Made by a program: the position numbers and the translations under genes. From Prevotella sp. (GTDB lineage Bacteria; Bacteroidota; Bacteroidia; Bacteroidales; Bacteroidaceae), in the NCBI GenBank assembly GCA_016901395.1, contig JAEAMQ010000098.1, positions 1 to 51,304 of the forward strand: 51,304 bases of DNA, written 5' to 3'. This document shows positions 33,606 to 41,424 of the stretch, one piece after another. Every line of letters starts with the position of its first letter. Within the stretch, counting starts at the first letter, position 1. A model generated the notes under the pieces. It saw only the letters and a program-made list of their open reading frames with translations, had not been told where the DNA came from and searched no databases.

Positions 33606-34598
33606 ATGAAGATTTCATACGCCTACATATTCCTTGTGCTGCTCATCCTGTTGTTTCTCGGGCTGAGCCTGCTGCATGGCAGTGTCGAAATTCCCTTGCG
33701 CGAGACGTGTGATATCCTGATGGGAAAGTCCACGGACAAGGAGAGTTGGCGTTTTATCATCATGGAAAGCAGGTTGCCCCAGGCTCTTACGGCACTTTTG
33801 GCCGGTGGCGCGCTGGCCGTGAGCGGACTGTTGTTGCAGACCGCTTTCCGCAATCCGTTGGCCGCACCCGACATCTTCGGCGTGACGAGCGGTGCGAGTC
33901 TGGCTGTCGCTCTGCTGACGCTGGCCCCTGCAGCATGGGTCTCAGACTCTTTGTCCTACATCTCGTCCGTGGCTGTAGCCTTTGTCGGAGCTATCGCCGT
34001 GACGGCCCTTATATGGACCTTGGGCAAGATGGTGCGCAGTCATGTGGTGCTCATCATCCTTGGCATCATGATAGGGTATCTCACATCGAGTGCGATAACC
34101 CTGCTCAATTTCTTTGCTACCGAGGAGGGAGTGAAGAATTTCGCGGTATGGGGGATGGGCAATTTCGGCAATGTGTCGATGAGACAGATGCCTCTGTTCG
34201 GTATCGTAACCCTTACTTTCACATTGGGTACATTGCTTCTGATGAAACCCCTCAATGCCCTGTTGATGGGCGAAAACTATGCCGAGAACTTAGGCATCCG
34301 GGTGCGTGGCGTGCGCAATATTCTCTTGGTGGTGACGGGCCTGCTCACTGCGGTGGTCACCGCATTCTGTGGTCCGATAGCCTTCATCTCCTTGGCCGTG
34401 CCCCACGTTGCACGACTGTTGTTGAATACCTCTAATCATCGTCAGCTTCTGCCCATGACCATCTTGTCTGGTTCGGCCATCGCGCTACTGTGCAACGTGT
34501 TGACATCCTTACCGGGTGAGGCTGGCATCCTGCCGCTCAACGCCGTGACACCCATCATTGGTGCACCGGTAATCATCTATGTTATACTCAAAAGATAA
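33606..34598 (+). CDS. btuC: FecCD-family ABC permease, BtuC-like
   Basis: 330 residues from ATG 33606; a TTG two codons earlier is less likely. About ten membrane helices. Family motifs are ESRLPQALTALLAGGALAVS near the N-terminus, NPLAAPDIFGVTSGAS, and GPIAFISLAVPHVAR before the last helices, which interacts with the ATPase. It forms the inner-membrane channel for cobalamin. The ATPase that should drive it (BtuD) is not in this window: the next gene is an adenosyltransferase. Confidence 0.9.
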   Translation: MKISYAYIFLVLLILLFLGLSLLHGSVEIPLRETCDILMGKSTDKESWRFIIMESRLPQALTALLAGGALAVSGLLLQTAFRNPLAAPDIFGVTSGASLAVALLTLAPAAWVSDSLSYISSVAVAFVGAIAVTALIWTLGKMVRSHVVLIILGIMIGYLTSSAITLLNFFATEEGVKNFAVWGMGNFGNVSMRQMPLFGIVTLTFTLGTLLLMKPLNALLMGENYAENLGIRVRGVRNILLVVTGLLTAVVTAFCGPIAFISLAVPHVARLLLNTSNHRQLLPMTILSGSAIALLCNVLTSLPGEAGILPLNAVTPIIGAPVIIYVILKR

Positions 34599-34602
34599 GA
34601 CT

Positions 34603-35151
34603 ATGAAAGTAACAACCAAGACCGGTGACCGTGGCACCACATCTCTGTATGACGGCACCCACGTGAGCAAAGACGATATAAGGATAGAACTCAACGGCCA
34701 ATTGGATCACCTCAATGCGCTGTTGGGACTTTGTAAGGCGACCCATGGCGAGGTAGAACCCTTTGAAACCATGCAGAAGGAACTGATGACGGTCATGTCG
34801 TTTGTGGCTCAGCGCGATGGTGCGACGGCCGACCAGACCAAGCGAGGCAAGACCCACGACCAGCAGATGGAACTGTTTTTGTCGGCCGTGACACGTATGG
34901 AGGATTTTATCAGGGAGGCTACCTCCGACGGTGATTTTGACTTTGTGTTGCCCGGCAAAAATCTTGCCGATGCTGCACTTCATCTGGCCCGTACTCAGGT
35001 GCGCACCTGCGAGCGTCGATGGGTAGCCCTCATGCGTCTGCAGACTGAGAGCCATGTCTGGGATGCACCTACTGCAGAACTCGGTGTCAAGATAGGTATC
35101 TATCTCAACCGCATGTCGGATTATCTGTTTTGCCTGTCGTTGAGGCAGTAG
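34603..35151 (+). CDS. PduO-type ATP:cob(I)alamin adenosyltransferase
   Basis: 182 residues from ATG 34603, 4 nt after btuC. The N-terminal TKTGDRGTTSLYDG is the family signature, and LHLARTQVRTCERRWVAL plus LNRMSDYLF are the conserved helical motifs. It attaches the adenosyl group of ATP to cob(I)alamin, making coenzyme B12. Its place at the end of the uptake operon links import to cofactor activation. No cobalamin-dependent enzyme gene is in the window. Confidence 0.92.
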   Translation: MKVTTKTGDRGTTSLYDGTHVSKDDIRIELNGQLDHLNALLGLCKATHGEVEPFETMQKELMTVMSFVAQRDGATADQTKRGKTHDQQMELFLSAVTRMEDFIREATSDGDFDFVLPGKNLADAALHLARTQVRTCERRWVALMRLQTESHVWDAPTAELGVKIGIYLNRMSDYLFCLSLRQ

Positions 35152-35215
35152 GTCCATAATCCCCTGTTTTTTAAGGAGATACGATTCCCCTTTTCTTTCC
35201 CCAAAATATTGTATT

Positions 35216-35303
35216 ACGATTAGTACCTAATCGCATCATGATTAGGTACTAATCGCGTCGCGATTAGGCCCTAATCGTCAGACGATTCGATAGTAATCGT
35301 GAA
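35216..35303. repeat. Array B: four tandem 22-nt dyad repeats
   Basis: Units 35216-35237, 35238-35259, 35260-35281 and 35282-35303 have cores such as GATTAGGTACTAATCG and CGATTAGGCCCTAATCG. They are the same length, number and design as array A at 27231. The array lies in the convergent spacer between the adenosyltransferase and pheS. The remainder of this 450-nt spacer has no supportable gene. Confidence 0.9.
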
Positions 35304-35509
35304 CGAGTCCTTTTGCTCTCATGAAATGGTCTGAATTTTATTATCATAACATGGAGTCTCTTCAATACCTCAGGATGTGTTAAAGTATTCTGTCATCTTG
35401 TTTGAAAGCACCATACTATTTTCCTCTAAAACTATACCAACCCATTGTATTTGCAATAGCAAACAATGTGGCCTGTCCTCATATCCAATAAAAAGACTGA
35501 AGGACAAAA

Positions 35510-35543
35510 AACAAAAATGCCAACCCCAAGTTGGAGTTGGCAT
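35510..35543 (-). terminator. Terminator-like hairpin downstream of pheS
   Basis: ATGCCAAC (35517-35524) pairs with GTTGGCAT (35536-35543). On the minus strand it is followed by a T-rich run from the A-tract 35505-35517. An overlapping alternative stem uses CCAAC/GTTGG. Confidence 0.6.
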
Positions 35544-35601
35544 ATATGCTGTGTGGCTTTGTCGGTGGCACGGCAGGGCTGGGCCATCGATGGAAAGCCG
35601 T

Positions 35602-36639
35602 TTAAAATGCACTTTGGAATTCTTCGAGGAAACGGGTGTCGTTCTCTGAGAAGAGGCGCAGATCGTTGACACGATACTTCAGATTGGTGATGCGCTCCAC
35701 GCCCATGCCAAAGGCATAGCCCGTGTAAACGCTCGAATCGATGCCGCAAGCCTTCAGGTCGTGGGGGTCTACCATGCCGCAACCAAGTATTTCCACCCAT
35801 CCGGTATGCTTGCAGAAGCCGCAACCCTTACCGCCACAGATGTTGCAGGAAATATCCATTTCTGCACTTGGTTCAGTAAAGGGGAAGTAGCTGGGACGCA
35901 AACGGATCTTGGTGTCTGGACCAAACATCTCGCGGGCGAAGGTGAGTAGTACCTGTTTGAGGTCGGAGAAGCTCACATTCTTGTCCACATAGAGTCCTTC
36001 TACCTGATGGAAGAAGCAGTGGGCACGGGCCGAGATGGCCTCATTGCGATATACGCGACCCGGGCAAAGCACGCGGATAGGCGGCTGATGAGTCTCCATG
36101 TAGTGAGCCTCGTCGCCCGAAGTGTGCGAGCGCAGCAACACGTTCTTGGTCACATCCTTGAGGTTCTGCGAGATGAAGAATGTGTCCTGCATGTCGCGGG
36201 CGGGATGGTCTTCGGCGAAATTGAGCATAGTGAACACATGCTGGTCGTCGTCAATCTCCGGTCCGTAATAGAGCGTGAAGCCCATGCGCTGAAAGATGTT
36301 GATGATTTCGTTGCGGACAATAGTCAGCGGATGGCGGGTACCTAAGCCGATGGGGTAGGCGGTACGGGTGAGGTCGATATTCTCGGAGCTGGTCTCTACG
36401 GATGCAATCTGCTCACGCAGCTCGTTGATTTTGTTAAGCGCTGCTTGCTTGAGCTCATTAATCTTGATGCCGACTTCCTTTTTCTGGTCGGCAGCAACAT
36501 TGCGAAACTCAGCCATAACAGCATTGATTTCCCCCTTCTTGCTAAGATATTTCAGTCTGAGTTGCTCTATATCTTCGGCACTCTTGGCTGACATATCAGC
36601 TACTTCCTTGAGAAGTTCGTCTATCTTGTCTAATATCAT
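35602..36639 (-). CDS. pheS: Phenylalanine-tRNA ligase alpha subunit
   Basis: 345 residues, starting MILDKIDELLKEVADMSAK at 36639. An in-frame ATG ten codons upstream (36669) would lie before the likely transcript start and is rejected. An N-terminal coiled coil (about 1-85) is followed by a class II catalytic core with motif 2 (HTSGDEAHYMET to RVYRNEAI) and motif 3 (GFGMGVER-like YAFGMGVERITNLKY). A Cys cluster CNICGGKGCGFCKHTGW (CxxC...CxxC) is typical of Bacteroidetes PheS. It pairs with PheT, which is not in the window. Cytoplasmic. Confidence 0.95.
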   Translation of the reverse strand: MILDKIDELLKEVADMSAKSAEDIEQLRLKYLSKKGEINAVMAEFRNVAADQKKEVGIKINELKQAALNKINELREQIASVETSSENIDLTRTAYPIGLGTRHPLTIVRNEIINIFQRMGFTLYYGPEIDDDQHVFTMLNFAEDHPARDMQDTFFISQNLKDVTKNVLLRSHTSGDEAHYMETHQPPIRVLCPGRVYRNEAISARAHCFFHQVEGLYVDKNVSFSDLKQVLLTFAREMFGPDTKIRLRPSYFPFTEPSAEMDISCNICGGKGCGFCKHTGWVEILGCGMVDPHDLKACGIDSSVYTGYAFGMGVERITNLKYRVNDLRLFSENDTRFLEEFQSAF

Positions 36640-36666
36640 AATTATCAACTTCTGTTCTTTGAATTG

Positions 36667-36674
36667 CAAAGTTA
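36667..36674 (-). promoter_or_regulatory. -7 element for pheS
   Basis: The minus strand reads TAACTTTG here, about 28 nt before the chosen pheS ATG at 36639, and overlaps the rejected upstream ATG. Confidence 0.6.
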
Positions 36675-36719
36675 CAATATTTTTATCGGAAAAAGTAGAC
36701 TTATATAAAAAATAATGTG

Positions 36720-36727
36720 TAATTTTG
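36720..36727 (+). promoter_or_regulatory. -7 element for the DUF4348-like lipoprotein gene
   Basis: TAATTTTG, 24 nt before the ATG at 36752. Confidence 0.55.
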
Positions 36728-36751
36728 CGATAGTTTTATGAGTTGTTTTAT

Positions 36752-37606
36752 ATGAGAAAAGTAATTGTTTCTTCAGTGCTACTGACACTCTTGCTTGTTA
36801 CCCTAATACCTTATGGTTGCACCAATAAGAAACCTGAACCCGTGGATACACTACAGTCGGATTCGATGATAGCGGATACTTCGGCTAACGATTCGGCCGA
36901 AAGTGTTATTGCCGAGACACCTATGCCCAAGGCCGCTGATGAGTTGTTTGATGACTTTGTGTTTAATTTTGCGGCTAATAGAAAGTTGCAGAAGAAGCGT
37001 GTGGTGTTTCCACTTCCGGTATACCGTAATGGGAAATTAGAAAAAAAGATTGATAAAGACGAATGGAAAATGGAGCATTTTTTCATGCGCCAGGAGTACT
37101 ATACACTTATCTTTGATAATCACAGGCAGAAAGAGGTGGTGAAAGATACGACCATAGATCATGTGGTCGTGGAGAAAATATTCTTCAAGATGAAGACTGT
37201 GCAGCAGTTCCTGTTTAACCGTATCAACGGCGAGTGGATGATGACATCCATTAATTATAAGCCCTTGTATCAGAATCAGAATGCCAGTTTCCTGAAGTTT
37301 TATGAGCGGTTTGCTGTCGATTCAGCCTTCCAGGTGCAGAGTATGGCTGATGAGGTGGAGTTTACAGCCCCTGATCCGGAAGACGACTTCTCGACCATAA
37401 GTGGGGTTATTGTGCCCCAGCAGTGGTCGGATTTTAAACCGGGGCTTATACCAAGCGGTGTAATCTATAATATCCTTTATGGTCAGAAATATACGGAGTC
37501 TAACCGGAAGATATTTATTATCCGTGGAATTGCCAACGGACTTGAGATGGAAATGGATTTTAAATTGATCGGAGGACGCTGGAAGTTAGTCAAGTTCAAT
37601 AGTTAA
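36752..37606 (+). CDS. DUF4348-like lipoprotein
   Basis: 284 residues from ATG 36752. The signal peptide has a lipobox-like PYGC (Cys about 23) followed by basic residues. A low-complexity Ser/Asp/Ala linker (about 30-65) leads to a mixed alpha/beta domain (about 70-284) with KKRVVFPLPVYRNGKLEKK, RQEYYTLIFDN and GGRWKLVKFNS at the end. This matches Bacteroidetes-specific proteins annotated DUF4348. Function unknown. murB follows 35 nt downstream, so co-expression with cell-wall synthesis is possible. Confidence 0.8.
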   Translation: MRKVIVSSVLLTLLLVTLIPYGCTNKKPEPVDTLQSDSMIADTSANDSAESVIAETPMPKAADELFDDFVFNFAANRKLQKKRVVFPLPVYRNGKLEKKIDKDEWKMEHFFMRQEYYTLIFDNHRQKEVVKDTTIDHVVVEKIFFKMKTVQQFLFNRINGEWMMTSINYKPLYQNQNASFLKFYERFAVDSAFQVQSMADEVEFTAPDPEDDFSTISGVIVPQQWSDFKPGLIPSGVIYNILYGQKYTESNRKIFIIRGIANGLEMEMDFKLIGGRWKLVKFNS

Positions 37607-37641
37607 AATGACGCTTTCATAGACTCTTATTTGTTTGTAAT

Positions 37642-38721
37642 ATGAAACGATATTCCCATTGTTCCCTGCTGGAATATAACACTTTTGGTATTGATCAGCA
37701 GTGTGACGAGCTTCTCGTATATGAGAATCAGGAGGATGCTGTAGCTTTGGTCAAGGATCTTTTAGGACATGGTAGTTCTGTGCCCTTGCTGATTTTGGGC
37801 GGCGGAAGCAACTTGTTGCTGACCAAGGATTTTGAGGGAAAGGTAGTGACGGCCGACAAACGCTTTGAGGTGGAGGTCGGAACACGTGATGAAGAACCTG
37901 ACAATGTTTACCTGCGTTGTTGGGCAGGTACTTGTTTTGACGAAGTAGTGGCCTATGCAGTAGATCATGGTTACTATGGTATTGAGAATCTAAGTCTCAT
38001 TCCCGGTGAATGCGGAGCATCGGCTGTGCAGAATATCGGAGCCTACGGTGTTGAAGCTAAGGATGTTATAGTTGAGATGGAGGCGGTGTCTTTGGAGTCT
38101 GGCGAGGTGGTCAGGATCGCGGCAGAGGACTGCCATTATGCTTATCGGCAGAGTCGTTTCAAGCAGGAATGGCGCGACAAATATCTTATTTTATATGTAA
38201 CTTACCGGCTGTCGCGTACATTTCATCCCCATCTTGACTATGGAAATATCCGCAAAGTGTTGGAGGACAAGCATATCTCTGAACAGCAACTTACGGGCAA
38301 AGCTTTGCGTGAAGCTATTATCAAGATACGCGAAGCCAAGCTGCCCAATCCTGAAGTGTTGGGCAATGCAGGCAGTTTTTTCATGAATCCGATGGTCGAC
38401 GAGGTCACATTGAATGTACTCAAGGCTAAGTTTCCGGATATTCGCTATTTCGAGGTGAACGAGCCGGCATCAGGTGCAGACGTTCTTTCCGGAGTAACGG
38501 GCACGACGAAATATAAGATTCCGGCCGGATGGATGATTGATCAGTGCGGATGGAAAGGACGTACTTTGGGCCGTGCTGGCGTGTATGAGAAGCAGGCGCT
38601 TGTACTTGTCAACCGTGGCGGAGCAAAAGGAATGGAAATTGTGGAACTGATGAAACAGATTCAGGCAGATGTTTTCAATCGTTACGGATTGCGGATTTTG
38701 CCCGAAGTAAATATTAAATAG
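37642..38721 (+). CDS. murB: UDP-N-acetylenolpyruvoylglucosamine reductase
   Basis: 359 residues. The FAD-binding domain is at about 15-190 (PLLILGGGSNLLLTKDFEGK, GYYGIENLSLIPGECGASAV and the catalytic-region Tyr in YRQSRFK). The C-terminal MurB domain carries the proton-donor Ser in GNAGSFF and the Glu in PEVNI. It is the type I (E. coli-like) form. It reduces UDP-GlcNAc-enolpyruvate to UDP-MurNAc in the cytoplasm. The next gene starts 5 nt after its stop, so they are co-transcribed. Confidence 0.96.
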   Translation: MKRYSHCSLLEYNTFGIDQQCDELLVYENQEDAVALVKDLLGHGSSVPLLILGGGSNLLLTKDFEGKVVTADKRFEVEVGTRDEEPDNVYLRCWAGTCFDEVVAYAVDHGYYGIENLSLIPGECGASAVQNIGAYGVEAKDVIVEMEAVSLESGEVVRIAAEDCHYAYRQSRFKQEWRDKYLILYVTYRLSRTFHPHLDYGNIRKVLEDKHISEQQLTGKALREAIIKIREAKLPNPEVLGNAGSFFMNPMVDEVTLNVLKAKFPDIRYFEVNEPASGADVLSGVTGTTKYKIPAGWMIDQCGWKGRTLGRAGVYEKQALVLVNRGGAKGMEIVELMKQIQADVFNRYGLRILPEVNIK

Positions 38722-38726
38722 ATCCC

Positions 38727-39488
38727 TTGAGATTAAGATTTTTAGGCACCGGAACCTCCAATGGGGTTCCGGTTTTAGGATGTAACTGTGAGGTTTGCCA
38801 GAGTGAAGACCCTCGCAATAGACGATTTCGCAGTTCGGTGTTGGTCGAAACCGATGATACGCGGGTGCTGGTGGACTGTGGTCCTGACATCCGTATGCAA
38901 TTGTTGCAGGTGCCTTTCCGCCGCATAGATGCCGTATTGCTTACCCATGAGCACTACGATCATACCGGTGGACTTGATGATTTGAGGCCTTATTGTGCTT
39001 TTGGAGATATCGACATCTATGCGAATGATGTTACGGTGAAGGCTGTGCATCACAACTTCCCTTATTGTTTTGCCAAACATCTTTATCCCGGTGTGCCCAA
39101 ATTGCAACTCCATACCATCGAGAAGCATCAGCCGTTGCGGGTGGGAGACATTGAGGTGTTACCTGTTGGTATCATGCATGACAGTTTACCTATATTGGGT
39201 TATCGGTTTGGTTCGTTAGCCTATATCACCGATATGAAAAGCATCGACGACAGCGAATTGGCTTATCTCGAAGGTCTTGACACCTTGGTTTTGAATGCCT
39301 TGCGATGGGAGAAGCCCCACCATAGCCATCTGATCATTCCCGAAGCCATAGCGTTTGCGCATAGGGTGGGGGCGCGGCAAACTTTCCTGACCCATCTTAC
39401 CCATAAGATAGGATTGCATGATGAAGCTTCCCTGCGATTGCCCGAGGGATTCCGATTTGCCTATGACGGATTGGAATTAGAATTTTGA
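38727..39488 (+). CDS. MBL-fold metallo-hydrolase, PhnP-like
   Basis: 253 residues, starting at a TTG (38727) 5 nt after murB. No ATG is available before the conserved MRLRFLGTGTSNGVPVLGC start. The HxHxDH motif is LTHEHYDHTGG (about 72-82), a metal-binding His is in GIMHDS, and the terminal TFLTHLTHKIG segment supplies another. The GCNCEVC cysteines are typical of PhnP-type phosphodiesterases. It probably hydrolyses cyclic or nucleotide phosphodiesters; the true substrate is unknown. Confidence 0.9.
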   Translation: MRLRFLGTGTSNGVPVLGCNCEVCQSEDPRNRRFRSSVLVETDDTRVLVDCGPDIRMQLLQVPFRRIDAVLLTHEHYDHTGGLDDLRPYCAFGDIDIYANDVTVKAVHHNFPYCFAKHLYPGVPKLQLHTIEKHQPLRVGDIEVLPVGIMHDSLPILGYRFGSLAYITDMKSIDDSELAYLEGLDTLVLNALRWEKPHHSHLIIPEAIAFAHRVGARQTFLTHLTHKIGLHDEASLRLPEGFRFAYDGLELEF

Positions 39489-39550
39489 AGATGGTTTAGG
39501 GTTCTTGAATTTTGTAGAGCCCAGTTGGAATATTTTGATATACGGACACA

Positions 39551-39574
39551 AAAAAAGGAGTACCGCCGTACTCC
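39551..39574 (-). terminator. Terminator of the minus-strand holin-like operon
   Basis: GGAGTAC (39557-39563) pairs with GTACTCC (39568-39574). On the minus strand it is followed by a T7 run (A-tract 39550-39556). On the plus strand it also lies after the MBL gene, so it may serve both directions. Confidence 0.8.
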
Positions 39575-39719
39575 AACCTTGTTAACCTTAAATCTAATAC
39601 TATGAAAAACACGTTGCAAATTTACAATATTTCTTAGAATAAATCAAGATTTTGAGTAAAAAAGTTATGATTTATAACTTTTCTTAACAAGATTCGGATA
39701 AGATTACTATTCTGCTTAA

Positions 39720-39977
39720 CTATTTCTTGAACTTTCGATAGAGTTTCCATCCAAGAATAAAGGCATCCAGAACACCTGCTCCAGTGTTTACCAAACTATT
39801 GATTCGGCGAGAGGGAGTGGCGTTGCTTTTTAGAGCCGCGGGTTTTGAAAATAGAGAGTGCCACTGATTGCGAAGGCGTAAATCGTCTTTCTGAATGTCT
39901 TTCAGAAGCAGTGCCTTGCGAAATCTTATTTCTTCAATGGTCTTATAGGAAATGGGATTTAAAGAGTCGTTGTCCAT
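39720..39977 (-). CDS. Small hypothetical basic protein
   Basis: 85 residues, rich in Lys, Arg and Leu. The N-terminal half is helical and charged (EIRFRKALLLKDIQKDDLRLR), and a short hydrophobic patch occurs near the end (VLDAFILGWKLYRKF). It begins 3 nt after the stop of the holin-like gene and ends before a terminator, so it belongs to that operon. Similar short proteins accompany this holin family in Bacteroidetes. Function unknown; a membrane-associated partner is plausible. Confidence 0.75.
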   Translation of the reverse strand: MDNDSLNPISYKTIEEIRFRKALLLKDIQKDDLRLRNQWHSLFSKPAALKSNATPSRRINSLVNTGAGVLDAFILGWKLYRKFKK

Positions 39978-39980
39978 GTC

Positions 39981-40331
39981 TTATTTGCTTAAAAGTAGGG
40001 AAGCGAGGAAAGTAACAAGCGGTTTTTCTATCCATTGTTTTCTGAAAATGATGAAAAGCATAAGGATAAAGAAATAGATTCCAGCCACAATTGCGAAGGC
40101 TCCGACGTTGCCCACTAATGGCATCAAAGCATAAGCGACGGCAAAACTCAGGTAGATGAGCATCAAAGAAAGCAACATGCACAGGATGGCAGTGATGGCA
40201 ATTACCGTGAGAATCCTTACCGTCTTCTCCACGATATCAAGTCGGACATACTCGCTCTGCAGGCCAACGTAGTGCTTGACTGTTTCCACAAGCTGTCCAA
40301 TGGTTTCTATATTTTGATCGTTTGAAAACAT
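39981..40331 (-). CDS. Phage holin family (DUF1469/YqjE-like) membrane protein
   Basis: 116 residues. An amphipathic N-terminus (1-45, IGQLVETVKHYVGLQSEYVRLD) is followed by two strong membrane helices (about 46-72 and 77-99). This layout is that of the 'phage_holin_3_6' family. Its members are chromosomal envelope or stress proteins, often next to YtxH and small basic proteins, and not necessarily lytic. Four 22-nt repeats lie directly upstream and run into the start codon. Confidence 0.82.
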   Translation of the reverse strand: MFSNDQNIETIGQLVETVKHYVGLQSEYVRLDIVEKTVRILTVIAITAILCMLLSLMLIYLSFAVAYALMPLVGNVGAFAIVAGIYFFILMLFIIFRKQWIEKPLVTFLASLLLSK

Positions 40332-40417
40332 GTATGTTTCTTGATTATAGCATGTACGTCTTTTGCTTGTAGCAAGTACGTTTCTTGCTTGTAGTATTTA
40401 CGTCTCTTAATTATAAA
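40330..40417 (-). repeat. Four tandem 22-nt direct repeats in front of the holin-like gene
   Basis: Units 40330-40351, 40352-40373, 40374-40395 and 40396-40417. On the minus strand each resembles CTACAAGCAAGAAACGTAC plus 3 nt. The last unit contains the start codon of the holin-like gene. They are unrelated in sequence to the 22-nt dyad arrays. Confidence 0.85.
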
Positions 40418-40455
40418 AAGGAGAGGGACTGTGACCAAAGCATCACATCCCTCTC
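40411..40455 (-). terminator. Terminator after the YtxH gene
   Basis: GAGAGGGA (40421-40428) pairs with TCCCTCTC (40448-40455). An inner stem of TGTGA/TCACA type adds stability, and the minus strand continues with a T-run. Confidence 0.85.
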
Positions 40456-40470
40456 ACGTTTTATATGTGA

Positions 40471-40686
40471 TTATGCATTCGTTTCGACAGCATCCTTGAT
40501 GTCATCTACCAAATCTTCTGCATCCTTGCGGTTTAGCTTGATGTCATGTTTTTTACAGAAGTCATCAACTGCGTCAGCAATCTTAGAACGGGTGTCTGCT
40601 CCTTTTTCGGGAGCCATAAGAATACCTAAGGCAGCTCCGGCAATAGCACCGCCAAGGAAAGCTCCAATGTAACCTAATGTTTTCAT
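40471..40686 (-). CDS. YtxH domain-containing protein
   Basis: 71 residues. A glycine-rich membrane helix (GAFLGGAIAGAALGILMAPEKG) is followed by a charged helical tail, the standard YtxH pattern (MAPxxG). These small membrane proteins are linked to general or envelope stress in several bacteria. A clear terminator separates it from the holin-like gene. A -7 element TATATTTG (minus strand, 40728-40735) lies 42 nt upstream. Confidence 0.85.
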   Translation of the reverse strand: MKTLGYIGAFLGGAIAGAALGILMAPEKGADTRSKIADAVDDFCKKHDIKLNRKDAEDLVDDIKDAVETNA

Positions 40687-40727
40687 ACTTCTTATAATTT
40701 AGTGAATATTGTGAGTAGTCTTTCTTG

Positions 40728-40735
40728 CAAATATA
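40728..40735 (-). promoter_or_regulatory. -7 element for the YtxH gene
   Basis: The minus strand reads TATATTTG, 42 nt upstream of the start codon. Confidence 0.5.
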
Positions 40736-40921
40736 ATGAATTCAGTAGGAAAAGCAAGGGAAGTGAAAGACTTTTTTTGTTAAAAAACGTCTATTTCATT
40801 GATTTAACAAACTTTATGCGGTTGATGTTTATTATTTTCTGATTAATTTCGTAATTTCGCAAATTAAAGGAATTACACCTCTTTTGAGGACTTAACATTA
40901 ACATCTATAATATTCAAAGGT

Positions 40922-41419
40922 ATGAAGAAATCATTGGTTATGGGCGCAGCCTTATGCGTTGCTTTTGCCTTCACAAGTTGTAAATCACAGGAAAGTGCTT
41001 ATAAGAAGGCTTATGAAAAGGCAAAGGCTCAGGAGGAGCAGAATCAGGCACAGCAGCCCGTCCAAGAAGCTCCGGTAGTTACTCCGCTTGTGGAGAAGCC
41101 GGCTGACCAGACAACGGTTACAAATGTGAACAATGCTACGGTGCGTACCGAAGACGTAACGGTTGTCAGCGGTGCTGGTTTGCAGGCATATAGTGTTGTG
41201 GTAGGCTCGTTCTCTCTCAAAGCCAACGCAGAGGGATTGCAGAATACGTTGAAGCAAGGTGGCTATGATGCACAGATTGGCTACAACTCCAACTTGAACA
41301 TGTATCGTGTGATTGCTTCTACTTTTGCTGATAAGGCACAGGCTGTTCAGAGCCGTGACGCTATCCGCGGTAGTCAGTACAATCCCAAGAGCGACGCATG
41401 GCTGTTGTTTAAGAAGTAA
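40922..41419 (+). CDS. SPOR-domain lipoprotein
   Basis: 165 residues. Lipobox FTSC gives Cys20. A helical Lys/Glu/Gln-rich linker (about 22-60) is followed by a C-terminal SPOR fold (about 90-160: AYSVVVGSFSLKANAEGLQNTLKQGG, then YRVIAST). SPOR domains bind denuded peptidoglycan glycan strands at division sites, so the protein probably anchors to the cell wall from a membrane lipid. A TAATTTCG (40852-40859) is a likely -7 element. ruvX begins 5 nt after its stop. Confidence 0.92.
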   Translation: MKKSLVMGAALCVAFAFTSCKSQESAYKKAYEKAKAQEEQNQAQQPVQEAPVVTPLVEKPADQTTVTNVNNATVRTEDVTVVSGAGLQAYSVVVGSFSLKANAEGLQNTLKQGGYDAQIGYNSNLNMYRVIASTFADKAQAVQSRDAIRGSQYNPKSDAWLLFKK

Positions 41420-41424
41420 GTTTC

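Noticed and set aside
36640..36669. Upstream ATG for pheS (ten extra codons)
   Set aside because: It overlaps the likely -7 element TAACTTTG on the minus strand, so it would lie before the transcript start.
39981..40331. Prophage lysis module
   Set aside because: The holin-like protein is accompanied only by YtxH and a small basic protein. There are no endolysin, tail or capsid genes nearby; the family is commonly chromosomal.
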